Shown here in pieces: positions 37,124 to 47,230 of a stretch of DNA of 51,305 bases. The position numbers and the translations under genes are program-made. Location of the stretch: the IMG/VR virus record IMGVR_UViG_3300037882_001299, positions 1-51,305 of that record. One strand, 5' to 3'. The notes below the pieces were generated by a model. That model saw only the letters and a program-made list of their open reading frames with translations, was not told the origin of the DNA and searched no databases. Source of the stretch: a virus. The number at the start of each line of letters is the position of its first letter. The first letter of the stretch is position 1.

Positions 37124-37334
37124 GATTGAGTGTGCTAAGAACCCCTACTTTTCGACCCTGATTAATCTTGGTCACGTTGTTGAGTACCAGAGTTACAGTC
37201 GGCATGTCATTGCTAAAGGAATTAATTCGCTTGTCGATGAAGACGATTACTCGTCCTCTGACTTGGAGGCTATCATTGAACACCTCTTAAGTCTTTCCCA
37301 CTCAAAAAGACCCCCAAAAGACGGCTCTAAATAA
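37098..37334 (+). CDS. Hypothetical protein ending the chaperonin operon (78 aa)
   Basis: ATG at 37098 (MNKLERRFKIECAKNPYF), chosen as nearest the groES end; ATG 37077 would also work. Hydrophobic core (STLINLGHVVEYQS) and a Ser-rich C-terminus (SLSHSKRPPKDGSK). It overlaps the last 26 bases of groES. Function unknown. A terminator follows at 37377. Confidence 0.45.
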   Translation: MNKLERRFKIECAKNPYFSTLINLGHVVEYQSYSRHVIAKGINSLVDEDDYSSSDLEAIIEHLLSLSHSKRPPKDGSK

Positions 37335-37376
37335 GGGCCACCAAAAAGAGAAATGCCCCAGGTTGGGCGTAAAAAC

Positions 37377-37409
37377 AAAAGAGCTACCTTGATAAGGGGT
37401 AGCTCTTTT
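37377..37409. terminator. Bidirectional terminator between chaperonin operon and late genes
   Basis: 12-bp stem AAAAGAGCTACC/GGTAGCTCTTTT with a 9-base loop and T-runs on both strands. A small extra hairpin (GCCC/GGGC) lies just upstream. It closes the rightward chaperonin operon and the leftward late region. Confidence 0.85.
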
Positions 37410-37415
37410 TCGGGC

Positions 37416-40400
37416 CTAAAATGAGGTTTCTTTGGCTGCCTTCTCGGCCTCAGTCTTAGGGATAAATGTGCGTGTGAACTTGGCGGTGATACCGGCTTCT
37501 GTGAGTAGGTCCTCCAGTTGCTTGCGTAGGATGTTCTCCTTCTTGGCTTGCTCCAGCTCTAGGTCGAATGAGTATGCCTTAACCCCGATAAGGTTGGCAA
37601 TAGTCTTCTCCTGAACAGACAACTCTTGGTTCTCTAGTCCAGCTAGGGTAGACCATACGCGAGGGGTAGGCGGAAGGTTTAAGATTAGGTGCATCATCTC
37701 TGGTCTCATGGCTACGTTCAGTTTTGAACCGTCAGCCTTGGTTACTGTAGTAAAGCCAATCATGTCCTTTAATACTTTAGGCGCATGTACAAAAGCGGAA
37801 GCGTTAGTTACCTCTGACAGAGGCTTACCAGCGAAGAAGTTATACCCAGCACCTAGCTCAACAGGAATGCGCACGACAGGTGACACAGAGCCAAGCATGT
37901 TGTTTGCCTGAATCTGTTGGAACGGAGCTTCGAGAGGTGTACCCAGGTTACGTAGGATATTTACTTGGTTGCCGTTCTTTTTAGTGAGGACAGTCATACC
38001 AGACTTAGCCCAGTCGGGTAGTTTATCTCGTTCTGCATCTGTTAGTTGCTCACCTCCAGAGATTACCTCTCCTAGGGTTTCGAATCCATGAACCTCTGCC
38101 GCGATACGACCAGGGGTATTTATAATGGCACGAGCCTGGAGCTCTAAGTTCTTTCGTGTGAAAGTATAGAACGGTAGGATGCGCTTCATTACGTTACGCT
38201 CAAAGTTTGTGAGGTTACTGTAGTCAAAGAGGAACTGCTTAGTTTGTCTTGATGCCATTGTCACATCACCTGAGGCTTTAAGGTTAGTGATGAAGTTGAC
38301 AAGTCGTGATTGTTCTTCTATAGTACGACCAACTACATCTTGCCCGATGCGACCCGGTGTTGCTGCAATACGACCAGCCTTAGCAAGCTTAGTCTTAGCA
38401 GGCATGAGTGCTGCCATCAAACCTTCTGGACCACCCGCTGCGTCTGATTGAGACACGATACGTGAGGTGAACGCTATGTTATTATTCTTAGCAACCTGAA
38501 TCATTTCACCGTATGACCATGTGTGCCCGGTCACATCAGTAAAGAAGTTCTTTGTCAAGAGTTCTGCAATCTTTTCTTGCGCTTGTGTAGAACCACCAAC
38601 TACCTCTCGTTGTAGTTTCGCAATGCTTCGTTGTGCCACGATTAGTTGAGACGACATTACGTGGGTGCGTGGGTCTAGGGCAGATAGACCTATGTCAAGA
38701 TAGTTCTGTAGAACGTTAGATATAGCATTACGCCCATGGAAAGCAGGCCAGACAGCAGTAACTGAAGCCTTCCAGAAGTTTTGTAGAGTGTCGTATGACT
38801 TAAGGAAGCCCATCGTTGCGTCGTCAGTCTTAACTGATTTGGCAAAGTCTTCTAGGAATGACGCGATAGCAGGGTGGAACTTCATATCTCCTGAAGCTGA
38901 GGCTACACGTAACATTGATTCCCCACTCAAGCGAACAAAGGATTCGTTTGCGTACTCTGCATCAACGCCAAAGGTTCTAGCGAAGTCTTTAACCATGTCC
39001 TGCATTGTAATAGTCTTCACGTTCTGTAGGGACCGCGCAGCTAAAGCGGTGACTAGGTTGTCATCAAAGATTTCAAAACCCTCGGTCTTAATAGCTTGTA
39101 ACATTTCCTCTGCTTTCTTTGGGTCTTTGAGGTAGGTCTCTTCGATTACCTGTAGGTGTTCAGCGTCTTTAATATTAAAGAATGGAGCAGCTTCTTTGGT
39201 AAAGATATCACCAGCAGCGTTCTTATAGATAGCAGGTGCGTTAGGTAGACCAGCCAAACCAGTCTTTGCACCAAGCACAGAAATATCCAACTCACTAAGT
39301 AGGTCAGTGATTTGTTGCTTTCGTCCGATGATGGATTCTATTGCCTTCCGTGCTCCCTGTGGGTTCTCTAGGAATGCAGCCTTGATACCTTCTACGAACT
39401 GTGCCATTGACTCTTGGTCTACACCCTTAGCTACCTTAGCCGCACGTCCGGACTCGTCAGCAAGCTTGACCTTCTTCATCATGTCCTTAATCTCACCAGC
39501 AGTATTCACCTCAGCCCCAGCCTTTGCAGTCTTCTTTGGTGCCTTCTTTATCGCAGCAGCTAGAGCGTCGTTCAGGTGGGCAAGGTCCTCAGGCAGTGCC
39601 TTCTTTGCTTTTGCAACTTGCTTAACAAGAACTTCCAAAGCCTCTGGTGATAAGTCATTAACTGCTTGTTGTATAGATTTCTTTACGCCAGCTTCGTAGT
39701 TCTTTACTCCGTATGATTTAACAAGCTTACCTACATTTAGTTCGCCAGCTTCGTTTACAATTGACTGAACAAAAGTCTTTAGATTTTTCTTATCAATATT
39801 TTTAGACTTGCGTAGGATTTCCTTAGTCGCGTCTGAAACTTTCCCAGAGAACACATCTTGAATAACCCCAGCAAGGGTTTCAATCTCCTTCTCTAGTACC
39901 TCCACCTTAGAGCCAGTCTTCTCCGTGGTCTCAGTAATCTTGCGAACGATATTTGCCTGCTCCTCTTCTGTGAGTACACGCTTAAGCCCGAGCATATCCT
40001 TATGACCAGTGATAGCTTCACCTGTCTGAGAGTTTACGAACTTAGCCATGCTTCGTTCCTTTACAGCACCTGCATTTAGAGACTTTGATGTTCCTATAGC
40101 CACAGACTTAACGCCAGGGTCAACGAGTATTTGCGGTACGTGCCTCTCAATCTTTGAAACAGCACTCATGTTTCCGCTCTTAACTAGGTCGTCGAACTCC
40201 TCATCACTGAAGTCGAGTAGAGCTTTAAGTGCACCAGCTAGTTTTGCATCAGCAGGAATAGAGCCAGCCTGTAGGTTGGCCATGACAATCTTTGTTCCAG
40301 TAGGGTCTAGTCCAAACTCCTTTACTACATCATCCAGTGCACGCATCTTCCTGTCTGTTCGTGCCAGAGTAAGGTCCTTCCACTTCTGTTCCATCTCTAC

Positions 40401-41330
40401 GATTCCTTGTGGTGTACGAACCCACTTACCCTCAGCGGTTTTCCTGTAGGCAGGGTCAAAGAGTGCAGCAAGAGCCTTTCGTGGCTGTTCAGTAATCACA
40501 TCAAGAGAGTTCATCCCGGGAATCATCTCAAAAGTAGACTTCATTCTTTGAGCAGAGAGGATAGTCTGTCCGAAATATTTGATACCTCCCTTATCCATGT
40601 AGTCTTTCACCAGGGCAGGGTTACGTTCAAACACCCGTGTCATTACATCACGAGCGAAGTCTTGGTCTAGGGGGGCGTCTACTGTTTTTTTAAGGGTGGT
40701 CTTAAGTTCCTCCTCGGCCAGGTCAAAGAATGCATTGCCTGCTTTTATATTGGTATAGGCTGCTGTCCCATCCATTTGACGGCCCAGGTTAGACACGTAC
40801 TGTAAAGCTTTACGCCCTTCTGGGTTTAAGGCGATTGTTTCGAAAGCCTCTTTACCTAGGTGAGCCGCTGCGATGTCGTTGAGGACAACAGTTGATTTGG
40901 CACCAGTCTTCAGGATAGCGCCTGTTCCAAATGTAAGGTACGTTGTTGGGTCAAGTAGAACGTCAGTTGCAAGTCGTACAGTAAAGCTACCTATCTTCTG
41001 GTAGATAGATGCTTTAGGGTCAGCTTTTCCATACAATACATCAGAGGTCGAGATGTTCTTTTGAACTGCCTCCTTCATTGTATACTTCGATGAGATAGCA
41101 CCGGCAACTAATTGATTCGGTACAGAGATGATGTCAATGAAGTCTGAGAAGGCGTTCTTGAAACCCTTAGATACACTTGACAAAATGCCAGTCTTAGGGT
41201 GTGCTAGTTCTGTTGCGACTTGAGAAACAGCCCCGCCCTGTGCTTGGGCTAGGGCTAGTAATCCATCTGACGAACTTAGGTCTTGTGCAGGTTCGCCAAA
41301 TCCTTTGAAGCTTCCGAATCCACTTTCCAT
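37416..41330 (-). CDS. Large internal virion/ejection protein (1304 aa)
   Basis: Largest gene of the window. Long helical stretches (for example GDMKFHPAIASFLEDFAKSV) and a conserved block TKQFLFDYSNLTNFERNVMK followed by ILPFYTFTRKNL, which I know from large virion proteins of podophages and some siphophages. N-terminus MESGFGSFKGFGEPAQDLSS, C-terminus KTEAEKAAKETSF. As in T7 internal core proteins, it may be packed in the capsid and ejected with DNA. It is the last gene of the leftward late block. No lytic domain motif is seen. Confidence 0.6.
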   Translation of the reverse strand: MESGFGSFKGFGEPAQDLSSSDGLLALAQAQGGAVSQVATELAHPKTGILSSVSKGFKNAFSDFIDIISVPNQLVAGAISSKYTMKEAVQKNISTSDVLYGKADPKASIYQKIGSFTVRLATDVLLDPTTYLTFGTGAILKTGAKSTVVLNDIAAAHLGKEAFETIALNPEGRKALQYVSNLGRQMDGTAAYTNIKAGNAFFDLAEEELKTTLKKTVDAPLDQDFARDVMTRVFERNPALVKDYMDKGGIKYFGQTILSAQRMKSTFEMIPGMNSLDVITEQPRKALAALFDPAYRKTAEGKWVRTPQGIVEMEQKWKDLTLARTDRKMRALDDVVKEFGLDPTGTKIVMANLQAGSIPADAKLAGALKALLDFSDEEFDDLVKSGNMSAVSKIERHVPQILVDPGVKSVAIGTSKSLNAGAVKERSMAKFVNSQTGEAITGHKDMLGLKRVLTEEEQANIVRKITETTEKTGSKVEVLEKEIETLAGVIQDVFSGKVSDATKEILRKSKNIDKKNLKTFVQSIVNEAGELNVGKLVKSYGVKNYEAGVKKSIQQAVNDLSPEALEVLVKQVAKAKKALPEDLAHLNDALAAAIKKAPKKTAKAGAEVNTAGEIKDMMKKVKLADESGRAAKVAKGVDQESMAQFVEGIKAAFLENPQGARKAIESIIGRKQQITDLLSELDISVLGAKTGLAGLPNAPAIYKNAAGDIFTKEAAPFFNIKDAEHLQVIEETYLKDPKKAEEMLQAIKTEGFEIFDDNLVTALAARSLQNVKTITMQDMVKDFARTFGVDAEYANESFVRLSGESMLRVASASGDMKFHPAIASFLEDFAKSVKTDDATMGFLKSYDTLQNFWKASVTAVWPAFHGRNAISNVLQNYLDIGLSALDPRTHVMSSQLIVAQRSIAKLQREVVGGSTQAQEKIAELLTKNFFTDVTGHTWSYGEMIQVAKNNNIAFTSRIVSQSDAAGGPEGLMAALMPAKTKLAKAGRIAATPGRIGQDVVGRTIEEQSRLVNFITNLKASGDVTMASRQTKQFLFDYSNLTNFERNVMKRILPFYTFTRKNLELQARAIINTPGRIAAEVHGFETLGEVISGGEQLTDAERDKLPDWAKSGMTVLTKKNGNQVNILRNLGTPLEAPFQQIQANNMLGSVSPVVRIPVELGAGYNFFAGKPLSEVTNASAFVHAPKVLKDMIGFTTVTKADGSKLNVAMRPEMMHLILNLPPTPRVWSTLAGLENQELSVQEKTIANLIGVKAYSFDLELEQAKKENILRKQLEDLLTEAGITAKFTRTFIPKTEAEKAAKETSF

Positions 41331-41342
41331 TACTTTTTATTG

Positions 41343-42557
41343 CTAGTTTCTAAAGAAGTCAATTGCAGCCATCCATCCAGCAGTAGACGCGTCTCGCAGA
41401 CCACCTCCAACGTCCCGGATGCCAAACCTATCTGTTGCGGCTTTTGGCTCCTCTTGCCCGTACACACCATCAAGCGCATTGGTTGCAGCTTGCTTATCAG
41501 CAACAGAACTAGCGGAGCTCCAGATTTGAGTCTTGGCATCATCTTTGGATACCCCTGTGTTCTTGTAGTAGGTGGCTGTTTGCTCACCACTCTTAGTAGA
41601 CATTGTGTTAATTACGTATGTCTGCTGGTCCTTAGATAGACCCTGGAGTAGTGGCCCCATTGTTGCTGGGTTAGCAAGTGCTGCATTTACAATAGCATTT
41701 AGGTCGGCATTAGCTAGGTCAGGCTCTGTTTTCTTTTCGTTTGACTTTCGAATCTCATTTCGTATTCTGTCTATGTCTGCATTGTTACGATTGATTTCAG
41801 ATTGAGCTTGCTTAATCTTTAGAGCAGCCGGTGAGTCAGGTCCCATCTCCTTAGAAGCACGGGAGTACAGAGTTGTCAAGGTCTCTCCGGGGTTAGCTTG
41901 TAGACCGTACTCAAGAGCAATAGAAGTCATTGCTGTTGTTTCGTCGTACTTCATCTTCTGGTCAAACTGAGACTTAGACTGAGCTAGGGCAGCAGCAGAC
42001 TGTTCCTTTTGCTGACCGTAGTTGGCCATACCAAGTAGGTTAGAGAACACTTGCTGTTCCGCTTGTTGCTTGAACTTCAGGCGGTCAATGATAAGACCAG
42101 AGATTTGAGTGGCAGCATTAGAGTCACCTTGTAGGATGAGTTCTTCCTTACGTTGCATTAGGTCATTGAGGTTCTTGTCGGTTGTTTGTACAACATTACG
42201 TAGACCGGCCATCTGTGTAGCAAAACCAGAGCGTCCCTCAGAGAAACCAGTGACAGAGTTTTCCCCTGCTTGTTCTATACCAGACCGCTCTCTATTGTAT
42301 ACAGACTCGATACGTGCCTTAGACGCGTCATTTCCTTCACGAATACCCTTAGCTGCGTCCGTGTAGCTTTGCTCTAGTTGAGTATCAAATGATGATACAA
42401 CTTGTGATTGTCCAAGAAGCCGTTTCTCAACAGCTTTTGTGAATGACTCGTTGTCTGAGCCGTTAGTTGTATTAGATGCTTGCATCGCCTTAACGCGAGC
42501 CACCGTTTCTGATGCGGTCTCCATCCCTGCGGATGTTGGTATTTTCCTTTCTGCCAT
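41343..42557 (-). CDS. Second internal virion protein candidate (404 aa)
   Basis: Helical, Gln/Ala/Ser-rich protein: MAERKIPTSAGMETASETVA, KMKYDETTAMTSIALEYGLQ, and a C-terminus WMAAIDFFRN. No membrane helix or catalytic motif. Directly upstream of the 1304-residue protein (12-base gap), as internal core genes are in podophages. It has its own consensus promoter with the ATG 8 bases past the -10. Confidence 0.55.
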   Translation of the reverse strand: MAERKIPTSAGMETASETVARVKAMQASNTTNGSDNESFTKAVEKRLLGQSQVVSSFDTQLEQSYTDAAKGIREGNDASKARIESVYNRERSGIEQAGENSVTGFSEGRSGFATQMAGLRNVVQTTDKNLNDLMQRKEELILQGDSNAATQISGLIIDRLKFKQQAEQQVFSNLLGMANYGQQKEQSAAALAQSKSQFDQKMKYDETTAMTSIALEYGLQANPGETLTTLYSRASKEMGPDSPAALKIKQAQSEINRNNADIDRIRNEIRKSNEKKTEPDLANADLNAIVNAALANPATMGPLLQGLSKDQQTYVINTMSTKSGEQTATYYKNTGVSKDDAKTQIWSSASSVADKQAATNALDGVYGQEEPKAATDRFGIRDVGGGLRDASTAGWMAAIDFFRN

Positions 42558-42565
42558 GAGTTTAT

Positions 42566-42594
42566 ATTATAACACGATTTTGTATCACAAACAA
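42566..42594 (-). promoter_or_regulatory. Extended -10 promoter for 404-aa gene
   Basis: Minus strand TTGTTT, a 17-base spacer, TGTTATAAT; ATG follows 8 bases later. It overlaps the 3' flank of the connector-like gene. Confidence 0.75.
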
Positions 42595-42595
42595 G

Positions 42596-43819
42596 TTATG
42601 TGAACCGAACCCTACGTCTATTGCGATTAAAATTAAGTCCACTTACTTTGAAGCTATTTGATTCAGGTGTCTTTGATTTAGGGAACAAGGACTCCAGTCT
42701 CTTAACAGCCGCGATAGCCTCTCTCTCCTCGATAAGCGCCTCATCCCGTAAGCGCACAGAGAAGAACAGGATAGCAGCAGCCTTATGTGCCACAGCGTAC
42801 TTGTACTGGTCATATTGTCCAGAGTAGAACGGTATATCCGTTGCTGCTGTGTAGGCTGTGAGGTCTGCGCCAACGCTAGTGGTACCAAGGTCCCAACTAA
42901 GGTAGTGGTACTTTAGCTTCTCAGGGTTGGCAATACGGAGATTATCGTAACGGAATGCAGTGTCGTCTACCTGCCCAGCAGAGTAGTTGAGTTGAATTGC
43001 GACGTACTCAATCGCTGTGATGTCAGGTGTGCCCGTTTCTGATGCGTTAACCCAATCAAACTTAAGTGTATTCCACCCGTCAGCGAGAGTTGAGCCGTCG
43101 ATATCTGTAGTAATTGTGGCTGACCAGTAGTTTGTTGAGTCTGAGCCCCAATATAATGTATATGAAGTCACAGTTAGGGCATCAGGGATATACGCTTCCA
43201 AAAGCCAAGAACCTATGTCCTCGTTTATTGTTAGGTCTTGTGTTCCCACCGCACTGTTGAGTATCGTGGCGCGGTTGTTTCCAGACTGAGATACATCCAC
43301 ATCAAAACGAATAGACGCGTTCCCCTCCAGGAACTCATTTGAGTCTATTGAGATATTTGTGGCGTCAGAGGTTGTGCTGTCAACTTCCCACGTACCAAGA
43401 ACGTCAAAGTTCTCCACGACATTAGCACGCTTATTTGTGCTCAGTGTAATGGCTAGAAAAGAATCACCATCCCTACGCTCCACCGCCCAAGAGAACTCCC
43501 TAGAACCTTTACCAATAGCCTCGGCCATCTCTTTAGATGACTTGTGGTTAGCGGTGATAGTCTGTGCGTCTACAGCACGACGTAAATCAGCAGACGCAAG
43601 AAGGTCAGAAACAGATGAAGATATTCTGTAGTAGTTAATTGTGTCAAAAAAGTTGACATCATAGGTTTTTATGTTATGGTCGTTTCCGAGTTCCTCCAAA
43701 AGCCAGACCGTAGCTTCAGTCAGGGCTTGGTATCGTTCCGCGTTAGAGATTCTATCTTCAGTTGCGTCACCGAAATACGTGTTGAGGTTCGATGTTAGGT
43801 TTGCGAGAGTTACTGCCAT
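42596..43819 (-). CDS. Connector/adaptor-like protein with inserted carbohydrate-binding-like domain (407 aa)
   Basis: N-terminal ~110 residues (MAVTLANLTSNLNTYFGDAT, RISNAERYQALTEATVWLLE) resemble head-tail adaptor proteins that bind under the portal. A central all-beta domain (residues ~135-300, FDVLGTWEVDST ... VDDTAFRYDNLRI) looks like a carbohydrate-binding sandwich insertion. The C-terminal helices return to adaptor style (VRLRDEALIEEREAIAAVKR). The ATG lies 6 bases past TATAAT. Function inferred from fold style and context. Confidence 0.55.
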   Translation of the reverse strand: MAVTLANLTSNLNTYFGDATEDRISNAERYQALTEATVWLLEELGNDHNIKTYDVNFFDTINYYRISSSVSDLLASADLRRAVDAQTITANHKSSKEMAEAIGKGSREFSWAVERRDGDSFLAITLSTNKRANVVENFDVLGTWEVDSTTSDATNISIDSNEFLEGNASIRFDVDVSQSGNNRATILNSAVGTQDLTINEDIGSWLLEAYIPDALTVTSYTLYWGSDSTNYWSATITTDIDGSTLADGWNTLKFDWVNASETGTPDITAIEYVAIQLNYSAGQVDDTAFRYDNLRIANPEKLKYHYLSWDLGTTSVGADLTAYTAATDIPFYSGQYDQYKYAVAHKAAAILFFSVRLRDEALIEEREAIAAVKRLESLFPKSKTPESNSFKVSGLNFNRNRRRVRFT

Positions 43820-43825
43820 GTGATT

Positions 43826-43854
43826 ATTATACCATATTACTACTAAATTGTCTA
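43826..43854 (-). promoter_or_regulatory. Extended -10 promoter for connector-like gene
   Basis: Minus strand TAGACA, a 17-base spacer, TGGTATAAT; the ATG follows 6 bases later. It overlaps the stop region of the preceding gene. Confidence 0.75.
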
Positions 43855-46299
43855 CGGATTTATTCGTCTTTCGTCGTCATACTCAAGTTCCAAGTACATT
43901 GGTTTGAAGTCACTGTCGCCTAATGTGATAGAAGTTACGTACTCAATTTCAAACTGAACGAAGTTTACGTTGTTCTTATTGATTTCAATATTCTTCCAGC
44001 CCTTGTGAATGTCATCGAGGGTGATTGCCTTAGTCCATGCGGCGGTGGCAGATTGGTTGTAGTAACACTTTAGGTTAGCTACAGTTGTTGTCCCAGTTGC
44101 AGTACCAGGTGCCATCATTAGGCGCAGGTACTTAATGGTCGAGAGAGATGGTAGGTTGTACACCTTAGTGTAGATGTCTCCTTGATTCGGCTTCTGTGCA
44201 ATAGTGTCGATTGTTCCATCTCCGTGTGGGTACCACTTCTGTAGCACATAAGAAGGGTCGCCATCTTCCCAACCAAGAAAGATGCCAGAACGCGGCTCAC
44301 TTGACTCTTCATGCCCAACGAATATAGGGCCAGGAATTAAACCAGCGTTTGCTTGTGCGGCCATTGTACCTAACTTATATAGTTGCCCACGACCTCCAGC
44401 AACTGAACCGTACCCGTACAGGATTCCGTTCTTTCCAAACCAGACAGAGAGGTTATCTAATTGAGATACTCCTCTACGTGACGGTGGGTACCCGGCCTTT
44501 TCGAATGTGTGTAGGACAGCGAATTGGTTTCCTGAGATACCACGGAGCTCTGTGAATCCAGAGTTTCCAAGAGTGATGCATAGAATGTCTCCAGTAGAAG
44601 ACATGAACACTGAACGTATTTCCTTAGCCCCAGGACAAGGGTAGAAGTCGGCTGCTCCTTGGATTTGGGTGCGTCTATCCCACGCATAAACACCAACGCG
44701 ATTAGCGCCAAATGTACGGCTCTCGGTGTTACCAGCGTACAACCTATCTGCCATTTGAATACCAATGTACATGCGGGAACGAGTCTCCGCAACGTCGGCA
44801 ATTTCTATGTAGGACGGGAATACCAATGCATCCTCAGTCACCTTACCAACAAACCCTCCAGTGAGTGAACCATCAAGCGTGTGTATCCTATTACCCACAA
44901 TCCAGTAAGTAAGCCCGTTATCGGCTAGATACAGGAAGTTGTCTTGATTTGGTTGCACATCGAACTGGCCAGTAGCCGAGGTAGCTGACCAGTCATCTTG
45001 TCTATTGAGTACGAAGCTAAAGTCAAAGTCGTCGTGTTGCGCCGTTAGTATGTCCCCGTTTATGTTAAGAGTTTCCCAACGCCCCAAGGTACTCTGATAT
45101 GCCTTTGCGTAGCGTAGGTAGATTCCGTCATCATTTAGGGTGGACATCCAAGTTAGTTGGTCGGTACTCCCAGACATATTAGAACCAGACTCTTCTAATA
45201 CGAGCCAGTATTCTGTGTTGGCGGTAAGGCTAACCACAGAGGAGAAGTCTAGGTGTGTACGAATGTATCTAGAAAAGTTAGATAGATTACTTATAGTCGA
45301 TAGCGCGAATGTGACAGAGGCTACTTCAGTGCCAGAAGGAGCACCAAATCTATTCCAGTAGTCCTCCCACGCAGAACCAACTCCAGGTTCCTCGTTCGCT
45401 ATAGCTGCTGCGGAGTGGGCCAGGATACATTGCCATGTGAAACCTCCATTAGTAACAGTATTATTGACTGCGTAGTCAGTCACGGCGTTGGACCAGGCAC
45501 CGCGAGATGTGAAATCACCAGCGCTTGCACTGGCAGCAGTCTGAATAGAGAGCTTCATAGTAATCCCCGCGCCGGTTCCACCCTCCAGTGATAGAGCGAG
45601 GTCTACACCAGAAATTTGCGCTGTACCGTTAGTTGGGTTCGTTACAGATGATGTACCTGTGAAGAAGTCACTTGAATTAAACTGTTGAGCAAGCTTACGA
45701 GCTTTTGGTCCACCCCAACCACTTACTCCAGCGGTTGATGTTATGGTGTGGTATAGGGAACCAGTACCAAGCTCCTCGTCAGCTAGGTTATTATCTATAA
45801 GCGTCAATCCCTCAGTTGGGTCTATTGTTTTAAAACCAACATACATACCCCCCGTTCGAACTGTAGAACTAGTGTAGGTTATATCTGTGTTTGTATCTAT
45901 AGCATACAGTACACACTTCTTCCCGTTCACTTCGTAGATGAGCATGTCTTTTATGTCATGACCAGCAGTTATAGATAGGTAGTTAGAGACCACTATATCA
46001 TCCAGCCCATCAAGCTTAAGGATGTTTTCACCTTCCTCAGCAAGGTACACTACGTCGCTTTGTGGGTCGTATTGAATTGAGTTTAGGGGGGCAGCAATGG
46101 TTCCGGTCAGGGTTGTGAACGTGTTTACCGCAGGAGAAATGTAGCCGTATGTTTTGAGTGGGTTAAATATACCGTCAGCAAAAGAACCTTCGGCTCCTAA
46201 GTAGCGCAGGTTTGGTACGGCGGATGTATCATTAAGGTCCCCCTGATGTCTCTCAAGGAGCCCAACTTGGCCCGACAGGTCTATAATTATCTTGCTCAT
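43852..46299 (-). CDS. Tail hub/nozzle-like protein with beta-propeller character (815 aa)
   Basis: MSKIIIDLSGQVGLLERHQG. Residues ~80-620 show repeated propeller-like units (VYLAEEGENILKLDGLDD, NFLYLADNGLTYWIVGNRIH, GDILCITLGNSGFTELRG). A central segment with an inserted carbohydrate-binding-like stretch (LEGGTGAGITMKLSIQ) and a C-terminal beta region follow. Length and position after the connector fit a podovirus tail-nozzle protein. Overlaps the 243-residue gene by 4 bases. Function inferred; no sequence match to T7 gp12 claimed. Confidence 0.55.
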   Translation of the reverse strand: MSKIIIDLSGQVGLLERHQGDLNDTSAVPNLRYLGAEGSFADGIFNPLKTYGYISPAVNTFTTLTGTIAAPLNSIQYDPQSDVVYLAEEGENILKLDGLDDIVVSNYLSITAGHDIKDMLIYEVNGKKCVLYAIDTNTDITYTSSTVRTGGMYVGFKTIDPTEGLTLIDNNLADEELGTGSLYHTITSTAGVSGWGGPKARKLAQQFNSSDFFTGTSSVTNPTNGTAQISGVDLALSLEGGTGAGITMKLSIQTAASASAGDFTSRGAWSNAVTDYAVNNTVTNGGFTWQCILAHSAAAIANEEPGVGSAWEDYWNRFGAPSGTEVASVTFALSTISNLSNFSRYIRTHLDFSSVVSLTANTEYWLVLEESGSNMSGSTDQLTWMSTLNDDGIYLRYAKAYQSTLGRWETLNINGDILTAQHDDFDFSFVLNRQDDWSATSATGQFDVQPNQDNFLYLADNGLTYWIVGNRIHTLDGSLTGGFVGKVTEDALVFPSYIEIADVAETRSRMYIGIQMADRLYAGNTESRTFGANRVGVYAWDRRTQIQGAADFYPCPGAKEIRSVFMSSTGDILCITLGNSGFTELRGISGNQFAVLHTFEKAGYPPSRRGVSQLDNLSVWFGKNGILYGYGSVAGGRGQLYKLGTMAAQANAGLIPGPIFVGHEESSEPRSGIFLGWEDGDPSYVLQKWYPHGDGTIDTIAQKPNQGDIYTKVYNLPSLSTIKYLRLMMAPGTATGTTTVANLKCYYNQSATAAWTKAITLDDIHKGWKNIEINKNNVNFVQFEIEYVTSITLGDSDFKPMYLELEYDDERRINP

Positions 46300-47027
46300 T
46301 TTCTGTCTTGGATAAACTCATAATAATCAACAACTAGGTCGTGTGTTCCACTGTCTGAACCCTTGACAGAAATATATAGTGTGTTATATACATATGTAGA
46401 ATCAAAGGATGTTGTGATAGGCAGATGTTGACTGATAGAACCAACATATTTATCATCTATGAAGAAGTCCGCACGTTCTCGTGGGTAGTATCTAATCTCG
46501 CAAAGGTAGGAGGTTGTGCCAGATACCGTTATGTTTGTCTTGGATATTTTAGATTGCCCGCGATTATACGACATTATGTAAAACTCCCCATCAACTATCT
46601 TGAAACCAACAAACTCTGCGTTTGTGGCAAGGATAGGTGTTGTGGTGTTACGGGTATGGGCTGTTGTTATATATGCGGTGCATCCCTCACCACCCACAGT
46701 GCCATCATCAAAGTAAAAAGCAACACGCATCTTTGTGGGTCGAAGTACACTAAGAGTATTTGATTCTCCTACAGAAATACGGAAACGGTCGAAGTCTTCT
46801 GCGTCTGCAACTGAGGATATTGTACCCATCGGAGTGATTCCTGAGTGGTAAAAGAACCCTTCCCAAACAGAATCAGCAACTTTGTCGTTTACTACCTCAA
46901 GTACTCCGTCTTTAATCTCGTCAGAAGAAAACTTATCAATTTGGTACCTACGATTAAGAGCCTCTTCCATAGAGGCAACTTTTGTCTGTAGGTCTCTAAT
47001 TGATTTTTCTGTTTCTTGTACGTCCAT
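46296..47027 (-). CDS. Coiled-coil plus lectin-like tail protein (243 aa)
   Basis: N-terminal helix (residues 1-30, DVQETEKSIRDLQTKVASM) followed by an all-beta domain (GEFYIMSYNRGQSKISKTNI, ERADFFIDDKYVGSISQ) of jelly-roll or concanavalin-like style. A trimeric short fibre is a reasonable guess. Its stop overlaps the start of the 815-residue gene. Function unproven. Confidence 0.55.
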   Translation of the reverse strand: MDVQETEKSIRDLQTKVASMEEALNRRYQIDKFSSDEIKDGVLEVVNDKVADSVWEGFFYHSGITPMGTISSVADAEDFDRFRISVGESNTLSVLRPTKMRVAFYFDDGTVGGEGCTAYITTAHTRNTTTPILATNAEFVGFKIVDGEFYIMSYNRGQSKISKTNITVSGTTSYLCEIRYYPRERADFFIDDKYVGSISQHLPITTSFDSTYVYNTLYISVKGSDSGTHDLVVDYYEFIQDRK

Positions 47028-47028
47028 G

Positions 47029-47229
47029 TTATTTGAATATTGATGTCACTGCAAACCACGCCCCCATGATTCCCATAATAGTGGTTGTGACGAATAGAAT
47101 TACCCGTCTTCCGACTACCGCACCGCGAACTAGTTCAAGTAGTGGTGCGACCTCATCTTTGTGTTCTTGGAAGTCCTTCTTTATTTCAGCAAGAGCCTGC
47201 ATTATTTCGTTGATTTCTTTCTTACTCAT
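47029..47229 (-). CDS. XhlA-like coiled-coil membrane protein (66 aa)
   Basis: N-terminal coiled coil (INEIMQALAEIKKDFQEHKD) followed by one membrane helix (RVILFVTTTIMGIMGAWFAV) and a short tail. This topology equals the XhlA/hemolysin-like accessory holins of Gram-positive phages. The 1-base gaps to neighbours show late-operon membership. A second lysis-membrane gene separate from the holin candidate at 29285. Confidence 0.5.
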   Translation of the reverse strand: MSKKEINEIMQALAEIKKDFQEHKDEVAPLLELVRGAVVGRRVILFVTTTIMGIMGAWFAVTSIFK

Positions 47230-47230
47230 A